From Tenebrio molitor (taxonomy: Eukaryota; Arthropoda; Insecta; Coleoptera; Tenebrionidae), in NCBI RefSeq assembly GCF_963966145.1, contig NC_091055.1:7626001-7690000 (forward strand): DNA of 64,000 nt. Direction: 5' to 3'. Both the position numbers and the translations under genes were made by a program. Under the pieces are notes generated by a model that was given only the letters and a program-made list of their open reading frames with translations, made no database searches and had not been told where the DNA came from. Below, piece by piece: positions 1 to 9,520 of the stretch; the stretch's first letter is position 1; each line of letters starts with the position of its first letter.

Positions 1-766
1 TGGGACGAGTGCACCAATGCCCTTATAAAACGAGTTTTTTATGTTATTTTTTAGAATTTGCACCCTTGTTTTAATTTTTAAATAAAAAATTTAAATTTTC
101 AAATTCCATTTTGTATTAATTGGTAATTCAAGGTAACGGATGCAACTACATCTGCAACAGATGTTAAAAAGTAGAGTTTGAACATTAATATTGGAAGTTT
201 TTTGGTGTAAATGACAATAATACATACTGTGATAATACACTGAAATATTGATAAAAATTTTCTTAGATCTATTAAACCACGAGTGCTTTATTGACAGCCA
301 TAAACAACTCCAAATTGAATACAATAATAGACCTATTAGAGACGCAAATTCTGAGATATTTCGCGCGTTTGCGCAATGCATATTTTGTTCGCCAGCATCA
401 AAACACTCCGCGTACCGGCGTACCCGCCCTCCGCTGTTCAATTATAGCAAGCGTTAAGAAGCGCACATGTGGTTTTGTCCGTGTTGGACAGAAAATTTTC
501 TTTTTCCCGTGATCAGTTGTAGGGGTTGCTTTAAGTTTAAGACAATCTAAACTATTCCAAACAATCCTTTGTTTAATCTGGTGTGTTTTAAATGACAATT
601 CGTATAAGTGTCTTTCCGTGTACCTATTTTTTTTTTTTGGTTCGAATGTGTTTTTATAAACGAATTTTTTGTTTTGACTCCTTCGGTCCTGCGCATATTT
701 GAGGGGTGAAAAAATAATTTGGTAAGTAATTCTATTTATTGTGTATACTTGTTGTAATTGACTTAG
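1..766. other. AT-rich non-coding stretch, nothing identified
   Basis: Short open frames on both strands lack recognisable motifs, splice logic or codon bias. No inverted repeats or homopolymer structures of note were seen before the MITE that begins at 767. Confidence 0.5.
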
Positions 767-1132
767 GTACTATGGCGGACAATAAATTTAGGCCGGCCTG
801 TCATTGTTTTGACATCAAAATGTGAAGCTGGCATTATGTTCAACTAACCCCATTTTCGATTTTTGTCATTCTTGTCATCGTGATAGCGATAATTAAAATT
901 AAAATTGGGAAAAGAAGCGTCCACCAGAGATGAATGTTACTACAAATCAGTTATGCTAGTGCGTCATGATCTGTAAGTTACGAAAAGGGCGAAGGAAACG
1001 CCAAACAGCTTGAAAACTTTCAGTTTGACAAACTGACACATCACTCTCATAATGACAATAAATGGTCGCTTGCATTGACTTTTTTGAAATGTCAGAAATG
1101 TGCCGGCCTAAATTTATTGTCCGCCATAGTAC
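767..1132. mobile_element. MITE with 31-bp perfect terminal inverted repeats
   Basis: The segment 767-797 is the exact reverse complement of 1102-1132; the arms begin TACTATGGCGGACAATAAAT. A TA dinucleotide lies at each end (768-769 and 1130-1131), which fits Tc1/mariner-type TA target duplication. There is no coding potential between the arms, so this is a non-autonomous element. The perfect arms suggest a fairly recent copy. The family was not identified. Confidence 0.8.
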
Positions 1133-2280
1133 GTATATCGTTTTTGTGGTGAAGGTATTTAGACCGACATTTTACGTTGTATAATTTGAAAGATGCTTAA
1201 CAATTTGTTTTAACGTTAAGGCCACGCTCTATGTTTCTTAAAACTAATAACGAATCTTTCGCGAATAATATTCAGTTTAAAGGAACTTTGCTCGACAGAG
1301 TGCAACGGTGTTTCTATCATGTTGCAGTAACGTATAGAACCGTATAAAATGAAAATAGGTATGAAGCTTCAAGATTTCTGTCGTTAAGATAAGATTAATT
1401 TGCGAATCCCGGCGGATAACGAACAGGTGGTTATTCTCTAATATGTATTTCGAGCGGGACAACAAAAGAAAAACTTGTTCTCGGTGAACGTCCAAAGTCC
1501 ACATCCCCTCAGACATCCAAATATAATTATTTTTCTTTTTAGTTTCACCGAATATTTATTATTTTATTTTCCTGGAAGTATTTAAAAAGCTGCGAAAATG
1601 TTTCGAATATTGAAAAAACTGTCTCAAACTGTGATGAAAGGAGTAAAATGGCAGTAAAATCTTTGCAGTGCTGTTTGTTTAACATAACCTAAATTTTGTT
1701 ACAATTGTTGGTTAAATTATAATAATTTCAGTAGCATGTTTCTTTGCAATGCTTATCTTAAATTTTGCTATAATTTTCGTTGAAAAATATTACAGAGTAA
1801 ATGGTAATTCATACTGAAATTATAATATGTAACCCGTTTTACTACAATCAATTTGTAAAAATTAAAATCCGTTTCGTTCTTCTGTAATTATATGTATTAA
1901 GAGTTTTATACGTATTTTTGATAATAGAATCAGCCCTGAAAATTTGTCGGTGGAATTCTGACACACCCTGTATAATGACAAATAAAGACAATAACAAGCA
2001 CATCGTATTCTTACATTATTAATTTAAAATTTCATATTGATTCTAGAATATCATGGGTTATTTTCTATTTCATCTTCATTGTACCCTGCGGAAGACGGAC
2101 TGGAATTTCCAGAATCATCATTTCTGCAAAAAGTACTGCTACGTTTTTTTTCCCTTTTGGTGAAATTGTCCCAAAATAACGATTTAACGGGTCGAGATCA
2201 ATTGGAGACTGCTCGCGAGTACAAACAAAAATGTGGGGGAGGGTGGTGATAACCGGGAGAAAGGAAACCTCCGAGTGATT
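1133..2280. other. AT-rich non-coding stretch with one MITE-like end
   Basis: No gene was recognised. The string ACACCCTGTATA near 1963-1974 resembles the outer end of the Tc1/mariner MITEs found elsewhere in the window, but no partner end was located. Confidence 0.4.
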
Positions 2281-3070
2281 TAATAAAAAGATATATTTTC
2301 ACTCAGTCCTGCACATGTACAAATCTGATTATTTTCAACAAAAAAAAAAAAAAAACATTTCTCACACTAAGTAATTACATATGTACAAAATGAAGGGTTG
2401 TGCCCTCGCCGCGATAAAAAAGGAAAACTCTCGAAAAGTAATTTGAATTCAAAAACAAAATTAAAAAAAAAGGGCCGAACCGAAAGCGAAGTCCGATATC
2501 GTCCTCGACGCTAATTTTCTACGCCGCCCACGATCGGCGGGACCGTTTCCTCGGGCCTCACTTCGTTTCCCAAAAAAAAAGACAAATTCAAAATAGAATT
2601 TGCGCGGCGGACGAGGACACAAAAGATAAATAATACAATAAGAACTCTTACAAAAAACTGTTATTGGTCTGACCGGCCGTTTGCAGGCGAGGTCGTCAGC
2701 AGACCGATAACTCAAACCCGAACAAAAAAAAACGTTCTGCCTGAAACGACGCTTTGGCTTCCCGAAAACTAAAAATTTACTCTATCACCCTGGCTTTGCT
2801 CGTCACGGGGCGGTCGACGTCTCCGGAGATCGGGACGTTTCTCGGGGACTTCCTCGGGCCCACGGTGGACGACGAAATCCGGGCGTGGAATCTGACTCCG
2901 TACTCCGGTGTTCGGTTCTCGGCAAACATTCCGTCGGGGGATCCGTAAATCCGCTCCTGGGCGTATGGGTTTGGACTTCCTGGACTCTTCTTCCAGCCTC
3001 ATCCTCTTCGGACCCTCGACGTCTCCACACCCTATTCCCGCCGCTCAACCACTCGCCGTTAATACTTTTT
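2281..3070 (-). repeat. GC-rich transposon-derived block, copy A
   Basis: This GC-rich island stands out from the AT-rich surroundings and shares diverged similarity with 6180-6770: both have a CTGACCGGCCGTT/CTAACCGGCCGTT stretch (about 2670 and 6315) and, about 300 bp further on, an AAGTCCAA-CCCA block read on the minus strand (about 2965 and 6695). Minus-strand frames are open but no clear protein family is visible. It could be an untranslated end or a gag-like part of a retroelement; the family is unknown. Confidence 0.4.
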
Positions 3071-3125
3071 TTTAAACAAATTTGCTTATAATTTTTTAAC
3101 GGAAAAAGATAACAAATTATTTTCT

Positions 3126-3420
3126 TTACAAAATGTGTTCAGAAAAATTAGCTCTTTTTAATGCCAAAATATAGGTATAGAGCTGAAACATCGAGTTTCG
3201 CTCACCCTGTATACTCGTCATGAGCAGATTTTTAAAAAAATCTGGATTTTCATTAATTTTTCCTTGCGCCCAACGACAGAATATCACCCGATTTTCAAAA
3301 TCCTGACCGTATAATTCTTGATGTAATTCCATACGGTATGGATGAAAACTTTGACTTTTTAAAATTCTCCAAACAAACACTGGACGGGCTAATATTGGTA
3401 GCGCCGCTGATTTGTCTGGT
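3126..3420 (-). pseudogene. Mariner-like transposase fragment (helix-turn-helix to first catalytic region)
   Basis: A minus-strand frame carries the HPYRMELHQELYGQDFENRV block followed by FCRWAQGKINENPDFF. This is the linker between the DNA-binding region and the first DDE block in an arthropod mariner-like family (LHPY..QRVQEL..D..RR.EFC.W). The expected first catalytic Asp region (FTDEA) is replaced by MTS, so the copy is dead. Related fragments of the same superfamily lie at 22200-22690, 30440-31130, 43100-43400, 44180-44530 and 46230-46430. Confidence 0.6.
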
Positions 3421-3779
3421 ACTCATATGACGATTGTTTTCCACTAGATTTACCACCATAGTTGTATTTATTTCATTAGTGGTTGCTGGGTTATCCCAGG
3501 TTTTCTTTTTGTGGGAAAAACTATCTGTTTCCCGAAGATGTTTTGTTAAATCCGTAAAAATTTTCTGGTTTGGATGAGGACGCTCCGGAAATCTCTGTGT
3601 GCGTCTCAGCCGCTAATGTAGCATTACGCAGACATTATCCATAAATTAAGACCATTTTCAATTTTTCTTCAAATGAGTATTGAAAAGACATGATGTTTTA
3701 ACAAAACGCATAAAATAAACTTACTATTTATTCACTTTATAAACACGCAATAAAGACACAGAAGTTGCAGGCCACTAGC

Positions 3780-4015
3780 ACCATAGGGAATTCGAGTGTA
3801 CCCCTATTGCCTTGGGGTGCGTTTCTTTACTATATAATTGCTTGGAGTCTTCGCTGTTTACTCGCCATAACATTTGCCCCGTCATATGATTGCGCTACTA
3901 CGGGTAAATCATGCAAATCACATTTCTTTATTGCTTCTAAAATATCTATACGTCGCCAATCGCTGTTTGTCTCGTGCCGTAATACAATCAATGAAGGTAA
4001 GAAAGCAATCTTCAA
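3780..4015 (-). pseudogene. hAT (ZMYM1/DUF4371-like) transposase fragment
   Basis: A minus-strand frame ends with DLPVVAQSYDGANVMASKQR. The QSYDGAxVM signature is typical of the DUF4371 part of ZMYM1-like hAT transposases just before the RNase-H-like catalytic segment. Only about 60 residues are readable, with no flanking HATC domain or ends, so this is a scrap. It is distinct from the larger hAT remnant at 7246-9450. Confidence 0.55.
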
Positions 4016-4239
4016 CTTCCATTTTATTTGCGTATCTTATTACGACCGATAACTCGTCGGTCTAGAGGTAAAAATCATTAAAATCATTTTCATAATTTAT
4101 GTTTTAATTTCTTTTCTTTTCAACAATACGCTTAATTATCCTTTTAACATTGATGTAAAAATCACTTCTTGAATTATTTCTATTTTTTGTATCAATTAAT
4201 TATTATTATTATGGCTTCATGGATTTACAGAACTATTCC

Positions 4240-4970
4240 AACCCATGCCAAGCAACTATTGCATCCTATTGCAGGTCTCTAATGAGAGGGTTGAAATAGC
4301 ACCTCTTAATAGCATCGATGCCACAACAAAATATGTCCACCATATCCTCAATGTTTTGATAATTGATCATCATCCGGACGACCGGCGACGAGAGTCCAGT
4401 ATTTGTACGTCTTGTCGGAAGAAAGAAAGTGTTTTTCGTGCGACAAGCTGTTTTCACGAGTTCTAGTAACTGTTTTTTGTTTTAAAGTTCTCTGGAATAT
4501 TTATTTGATTCCTAGACAGAAAACTTATACATTATCATATTTTCTGGTCGAAGTATGTAGTTGGTATTTTTTCTGATTGCCGAGAATGTGACGGAGCATT
4601 ATCAAAAACAATTACCGTTCCTTTCGGAATGTTAGGGATTAATTTGTTGACAAACCAGTTTTCAAATAAAGCAGCAGTCATATCTTCATGACAATCAGCA
4701 TTACAGTTTGCTATATTTTTTGCGGATATTAATGATCCATTTGGTACCCAATCGTTTTCTCCACATATCTCGTTTTGAATTTAAGGGGAAGAATAATTTG
4801 TATTATTTTCTAAACACATTTTAAATGTGGCATAATATTTGGCGCATAATAGAGTTCTAAAAAATTTCCTTTATTTCGGGAAAGAATATCTTCCCGATGG
4901 CCCCATAGTGGCATTCCTTGACGAGCCAAACACATTATTTACGTCTATAAGCTTGGTCAAATATTCCCTT
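4240..4970 (-). pseudogene. DDE transposase fragment (IS630/DDE_3-like)
   Basis: On the minus strand at about 4540-4780 a frame reads through ENWFVNKLIPNIPKGTVIVF followed by DNAPSHS. This is the second catalytic Asp region (VIVFDNAPSHS) of IS630/Tc1-like DDE_3 transposases. The stretch 4240-4470 continues open in another frame and may be the tail. The first catalytic block is not visible and several stops intervene, so the copy is inactive. Confidence 0.6.
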
Positions 4971-4974
4971 CTTT

Positions 4975-5340
4975 CAAATATTTCTGTTACATATTTGCAG
5001 TATTGAAAAATTTATTAAAATATTTAACCAAATTGTTAACAATTTCTTCTCTGACACTTTGTTGTTTTGGTATTTGTGTTTTAATAGCTCGTTTTGCTTG
5101 ATTATTATGAACTTATTTTATTTTAATAAATGAATTTGAAATTTCTTCCTATAAAATGTACATGTGAAATTACAAATGTATGATTGAGAAAGAAATTGAA
5201 AAGAAAAGGTTATTGATGACGTGAAATACTTAGTTCAACATATTGCTAAATACAAATCGTTTATGAAAGAAAATAATCAAAACTATTTCACAATGTGTAC
5301 TAGTCAAATCAGCAAGTCGATGGCCTCAGGCGTTGAGCAC
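4975..5340 (-). mobile_element. Ty3/gypsy gag N-terminus and leader fragment (second copy)
   Basis: This stretch aligns, with many substitutions, to 17395-17710, which is the gag start and leader of the better preserved gypsy element. It is therefore a second, more decayed copy of the same retroelement. At about 5340 the similarity stops and reverse-transcriptase sequence begins. In the minus-strand sense that RT lies upstream of the gag start, which is the wrong order, so the locus has been rearranged. Confidence 0.65.
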
Positions 5341-6075
5341 TGTCAGCTACCTGGAGGTATTTTTCCGTTGCAAAATCGCTGATGAACTCTTTTATAGTTG
5401 CACATCGCTTTGGGATAACCGATATAAATTTGCACTGTCAACGTTTTGCCGGGTGTGACAATGAATCGAATTCCACGGTCTGTGATGTGATTACCCAAAT
5501 ATGTTACATCTGTATGAAAGAATTGACATTTTTCGGGGTTTAATTTAAAACAATGTTTTCGGCAAGTTTCAAAAACCGTTCTAGATTGTTCAAATGGTGT
5601 TTTTCAGTTTTTCAGAACAACCTGTAACTATTAGATCATCTATGTACATGAAAGCCTTTTCTGGTGATATGCTAAAAATGCAATCGTCATCGTTGAAAAC
5701 TGTTTGGGCTAACAGAAAGTCTAAATGGTAATCTTTTAAAACGATATGTTCCGGAATCTACCGTGAAGACTGTGATATCACGTGACTTTTCTTCTAAGGA
5801 TACTTGACGAAATCCTGACATTAAATCCAATACAGAAAACCATTTTGCTCTACCTAACTGATCCAGAATATCTTCAATCCTTGGTGAAGGGAAACGATCA
5901 GCTATTAATTTTTTATTAACGGCTCTGAAGTCAACTACTAATCTTCATTTTTTATCGCCATTTACGGATTTTTTAGGAACTAATAAGACTGAAGAGTTGA
6001 ATAACTACTAACTGAACTTTCGATGATGTCATTTTCTAGCATTTTTTATACTTGGCTATTAATTTCGGTCTTTTG
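5340..6075 (-). pseudogene. Ty3/gypsy reverse transcriptase remnant
   Basis: Minus-strand frames with several stops and shifts carry the gypsy RT order: a KTEIN..V..ML.NDIIE.S block near 6060, then LIADRFPSPRIEDILDQLG and a WFSVLDLMSGF block (the first catalytic Asp) near 5870, then YRFKRLPF (about 5730). The second Asp block is degraded near 5640. These match Ty3/gypsy polymerases by motif. The gene is dead and joined to a misplaced gag leader at about 5340. Confidence 0.75.
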
Positions 6076-6179
6076 CACCTGTGGTATTTGTTACGTTATT
6101 GTTTAGTCTTTTACTGCAACAACAACAATTTTGAAAGAAAGATTGACCCTCTGTCGATGGTCACCGTTGTCGCCTCGAA

Positions 6180-6770
6180 AGCGCTGAAAGTGAGGTGTAA
6201 AAAGGCCTTGGACCTGCCCGGAAGTTGGGAGAAAAACTCGGAAGGATGTTACAATCGTTTATTTTCCTCTAATTGTACAACAGAATAAAATGTAATAAAA
6301 ATTCGACACTGCCTAACCGGCCGTTGAAGGCCCGAACAAGTTACAATTTAACCTGGTCCTCTAGAGTTACTTAACATAGAATAATTCTAACGGCGAAGTG
6401 CGGGGACCCAAAAAAAGGCCTGAACGGTAAACTAAAATATTAAAACATTCTTTTACAAGAGTCGTTTCACCTATCCGGGGACACACTGTAGGATGAGATA
6501 TGTACTTTTCTGGGTAGTTACGACCTGGTGGTGCGGATGGTCCGTGGTTCCGGTCGTTGTGAAGTCCAGGTCCTCCGGGTGGGTTTCGGGGACGAACGGA
6601 CCAGCGGACGCCGGCGTGGGTTAAATCCGCTGAGCGTTCAGTTCGTTGAACCTTCCGTGGCAGAGGTCGCAAATCCGCAGCTGCGATTGGGCTTGGACTT
6701 CTAGGATATCTGCTCCTCCAGCCTGTTCCGACTCCACCACGTTCACACCAGCACCTGCTAAAGAGTTTCT
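6180..6770 (-). repeat. GC-rich transposon-derived block, copy B
   Basis: This is the diverged partner of 2281-3070, sharing the ACCGGCCGTT stretch and the later GAAGTCCAAGCCCA stretch (minus strand). A minus-strand frame near 6640-6700 reads SQLRICDLCHGRFNE, with a CxxC that could be half of a zinc finger. The family was not identified; a retroelement protein region is possible. Confidence 0.4.
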
Positions 6771-6902
6771 AGAAATAAGTGAGAACAAAGTCAATTGCTT
6801 TATTGCGCCCTAACAGTTGGATATCAATCCCTAACCATTTTACCAAGGATAATTACATCCATGAAGCAATTGACGCTGTTCTCACTTAGGTATTTCTAGA
6901 AG
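6767..6902. repeat. Hairpin-forming inverted repeat
   Basis: The arm 6767-6800 (TTTCTAGAAATAAGTGAGAA...) pairs with 6864-6902 with one small bulge and a few mismatches, leaving a 63-nt loop. It directly abuts the next foldback element. It may be a mini-MITE or an arm of a larger one. Confidence 0.6.
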
Positions 6903-7154
6903 TACGGGGTCATTAATCATTATAAATGATTGTCTCATCGCAGTAGGCGTTGGTGAGGTAGTTGAATGTACCGCAAGCTTTATAACATGAGTGCATAAGT
7001 GAGACTAGCATCGCCGATAGGTAGCGCTGCTGGGGGTAATGTAAATTTGTCTACTAGTTTATCTAACGTTGCGAAGCTAGTGGCACATCCCAAATTTGTG
7101 TGGGTTTTCAACGCCAACTGCGATGGGACAATCATTTATAATGACCCTGTACTA
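6902..7154. mobile_element. Foldback MITE
   Basis: The segment 6914-6950 is the reverse complement of 7110-7145 with only two mismatches (TCATTATAAATGATTGTCTC...). The outer ends GTACGGGGTCATTA and TAATGACCCTGTAC extend the pairing, and a second paired block (CTAGCATCGC with GCGAAGCTAG) lies further in. It has no coding capacity. Confidence 0.65.
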
Positions 7155-7245
7155 TACACACTTAATACCTCCTACACTCCCCCTTTGTACTCGAACACCG
7201 GACAAAAGGTCGTGAAAACTTCCTCGAATTGCGGCTGGTTCCCCC

Positions 7246-9450
7246 CAGGGCCGGCGGAAGAAAAATATATAGGCCGGGCAAATATCTATTTTGCCCCCCC
7301 CCCCCCCCCTCTCTTACCGACACTAGAGAATGAGGTAAAAAAAAGTTCAAATAAACAAAAAGTGCAATTTTATTTGTACAAAATTTAAATACTGACTGTA
7401 CATAATTATATACATACATATATTATAATTATTATTTATCTACATTGGAAAAAATAACTTTGCGAGCCTTCGTTTCCGCAAAATCTTTAATAATAGATTC
7501 ACAATCAATTTTTGTTAACATATCATATTCAATGGATATCATCGCTAGTCCAACCAGGCGATTTTGCGACATTGATGATCGTAAATAGTTTTTAATTAAT
7601 TTTTTAATTTCGAAAACTTCTTTCCCCTGATGCAACAGTTATTGGTAGTGTCAAAAAAATTCGCGACGCTACAACTGTATTAGAAAAATCTATTTTTGCA
7701 AATAAAGTTTAAGACATTTTCTGGTGAATTTTCAGCAGGAATCAGGGATGATAATACGGTTAATTCCTGGTGGAGTTGTAGTCCATCAACATCGGTGGCC
7801 GCATGGCTGTCGGAGAAAGTACTCCGAGGTCGCGGTCCCGATGCTAGTGAGTTCGAATCCCACCGAAGGGGGAGGATTTTTTCCAAGGAAAGAACCTCCG
7901 CCGGGCCATGGATGTGTGTGTATGTCTCCTCGGGGCTGACGGTAGGGTGGTGGAAGGAAGAATCAACACTCTTTCGACCACCACCGCGAGGTCAGCACGG
8001 GTTCGAGTCCCGTCGGGAAGGGCGCCCATGGGTGTATAAATGTTGTTGTGTATGTCTGTGAATGTGAGGTGGAATGGGCGTGGGTGGTCGGGGAAAGTGC
8101 CCCCAGCCCCGTCGCACCACCTGAAGCAAGGATAGGCATAGGATATAAGTAATAGGAATTGATAAACGGCCGACCGAAAGGTACCGTAAAAGCCGTATGG
8201 CAAAAAACGGGAATGGCATATATAAAAAAAAAAAAACATCGCGATGATTACCATCCGTTAGCGACAATTGGAAATATTGGCATTTTTTAAATAAGTTTTT
8301 ACTATTTATTTCACCGTTAATGTTGTACCGGAAATGAAAAATATTATGGTTTCGAAGTTGCTCGAATCGTTCATCCAATGAATTGATGGATTTATCCAAA
8401 ATAAAAAAGAAATTTATCTTAAATTCCTGATTTGATTCAACTACAAGATGATCTTCACTTTCATAATTGAACTGACGTTTAACTCGTCGTGGGCGAATTC
8501 TTGTGGATTGCTGAAACTCTGATTCTACTTCTAAAGTATCAGCTAAATCTTTTGCATCTACCAAAATTTCTTCAAATCCTTTGTCTGATCGGAACTCAAT
8601 AAAATAATTTTTCACTTGTGAAATCAAGTCTGTTGCTGTTTGCATGTCGACAGCTTTATCCGGTAGACTCTTACTTACTCAATTAATTCTGTACAATATC
8701 TGGTACCAAGTAATAAAATAAATTTGAAACTCTTAATTTTTTTCGCTAAATTTGTAGTGGTGTTTTTTCCAAAAACATCAATTTTAATGTCATTAGAAGC
8801 TTACTCTCCCAACGGGTTTGACTCAAAGGCTTCAAAGTCAAATTCGAATTCTGATTTTCTACGTCAATTGTTTTACCTAAACGTAAACGTTGGTGCAGTT
8901 CAGTCCATAATTGGAAGGCTCTCATATGATTCACTGATTTCTCATGTTCAGATAAAAGTTCAGACATGTGTTTACAGTCTGAAAATCCCGTACTTGAAGA
9001 TAAAGAAATTCGAACAGTACTAAAGAGGCGACAGCAAAAACAAAAAATCGAATCTTTTGTTCTTGAATAAATTAGCCAAACACGTAAAATATCTTCCCCG
9101 TTGCATAGTCGTCTCCTGTATAGGCCAATTTTCTGGATCATGTGACAATACCAATTCACAATTGTTTGAGTTTGGATCCTATAAACAGTTTGATTATTGC
9201 ATTTAACAACATTTTATTTAAGAAAATTACCTCTTCTATAACTTGTGGCAATTCTTTATCTGTTACATTAACATCTTTTTCTGATTTCGATCTGAACAAG
9301 TCAACATCCTTTTGCTCTTCTTCTTTTTGATCTTGACTCTCAAGACGTTCTAATTGAACTTAGTTTGATGGCTGTGGTTGGGACTGCGAAAGTGAGTAGT
9401 TATGATGAGGGGATTCTGGGACACTTCGATGGCCATGTCCATCCGCTAGC
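7246..9450 (-). mobile_element. hAT transposon remnant (ZMYM1/TTF-finger type), split by a SINE
   Basis: The low-coordinate end at 7246 starts CAGGGCCGGCGGAAG, a classic hAT terminus, and is followed by a run of 16 C (7294-7309). The minus strand carries the transposase in order. The N-terminal part is at 9159-9360. A TTF-like region lies at 8746-9159, with IFCFCCRLFS and the RWESKL motif. The middle part is at 8240-8645, and the C-terminal HATC dimerisation domain is at 7432-7635 (LIKNYLRSSMSQNRL). Stops and frameshifts break it, a SINE interrupts it at about 7770-8240, and no matching high-coordinate TIR was found, so that end seems deleted where it meets the non-LTR fragment. Confidence 0.75.
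7770..8240 (+). mobile_element. Dimeric tRNA-derived SINE inserted in the hAT remnant
   Basis: The insert is on the plus strand. A tRNA-like head (GGTGGCCGCATGGC as an A-box-like stretch) is followed by a B box, GAGTTCGAATCCC, at about 7849-7861. A second B-box-like GGGTTCGAGTCCC lies at about 7999-8011, so two tRNA-like modules may be fused. The element ends in an A-rich tail at about 8222-8236. Flanking sequence on both sides is hAT coding sequence. A short GATGAT is seen on both sides, but I could not establish the target duplication with confidence. Confidence 0.6.
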
Positions 9451-9520
9451 TAGCTAGCTAGCGCTCTTAATTCCTTCTGTATGTCTCTTTCCTTCTTCGT
9501 CAGATCATTTTCTATGTATA

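Noticed and set aside
91..598. Overlapping open frames on both strands near the window start
   Set aside because: Short, mutually overlapping, no motifs or splice logic; composition looks like chance in AT-rich DNA.
3480..3760. Additional transposase exon upstream of the hAT scrap
   Set aside because: Open frames are short and no conserved block could be matched.
6999..7388. A 129-codon plus-strand frame with a poly-proline run
   Set aside because: It crosses the border of a foldback MITE and the hAT end, and the proline run is the 16-C tract of the hAT terminus.
7790..7862. A tRNA gene
   Set aside because: A and B boxes are present, but the stretch does not fold as a full cloverleaf by eye and sits in a SINE with an A-rich tail.
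9450..9465. GCTAGC repeats as a regulatory palindrome
   Set aside because: A short (CTAG)n microsatellite between two transposon fragments explains it.
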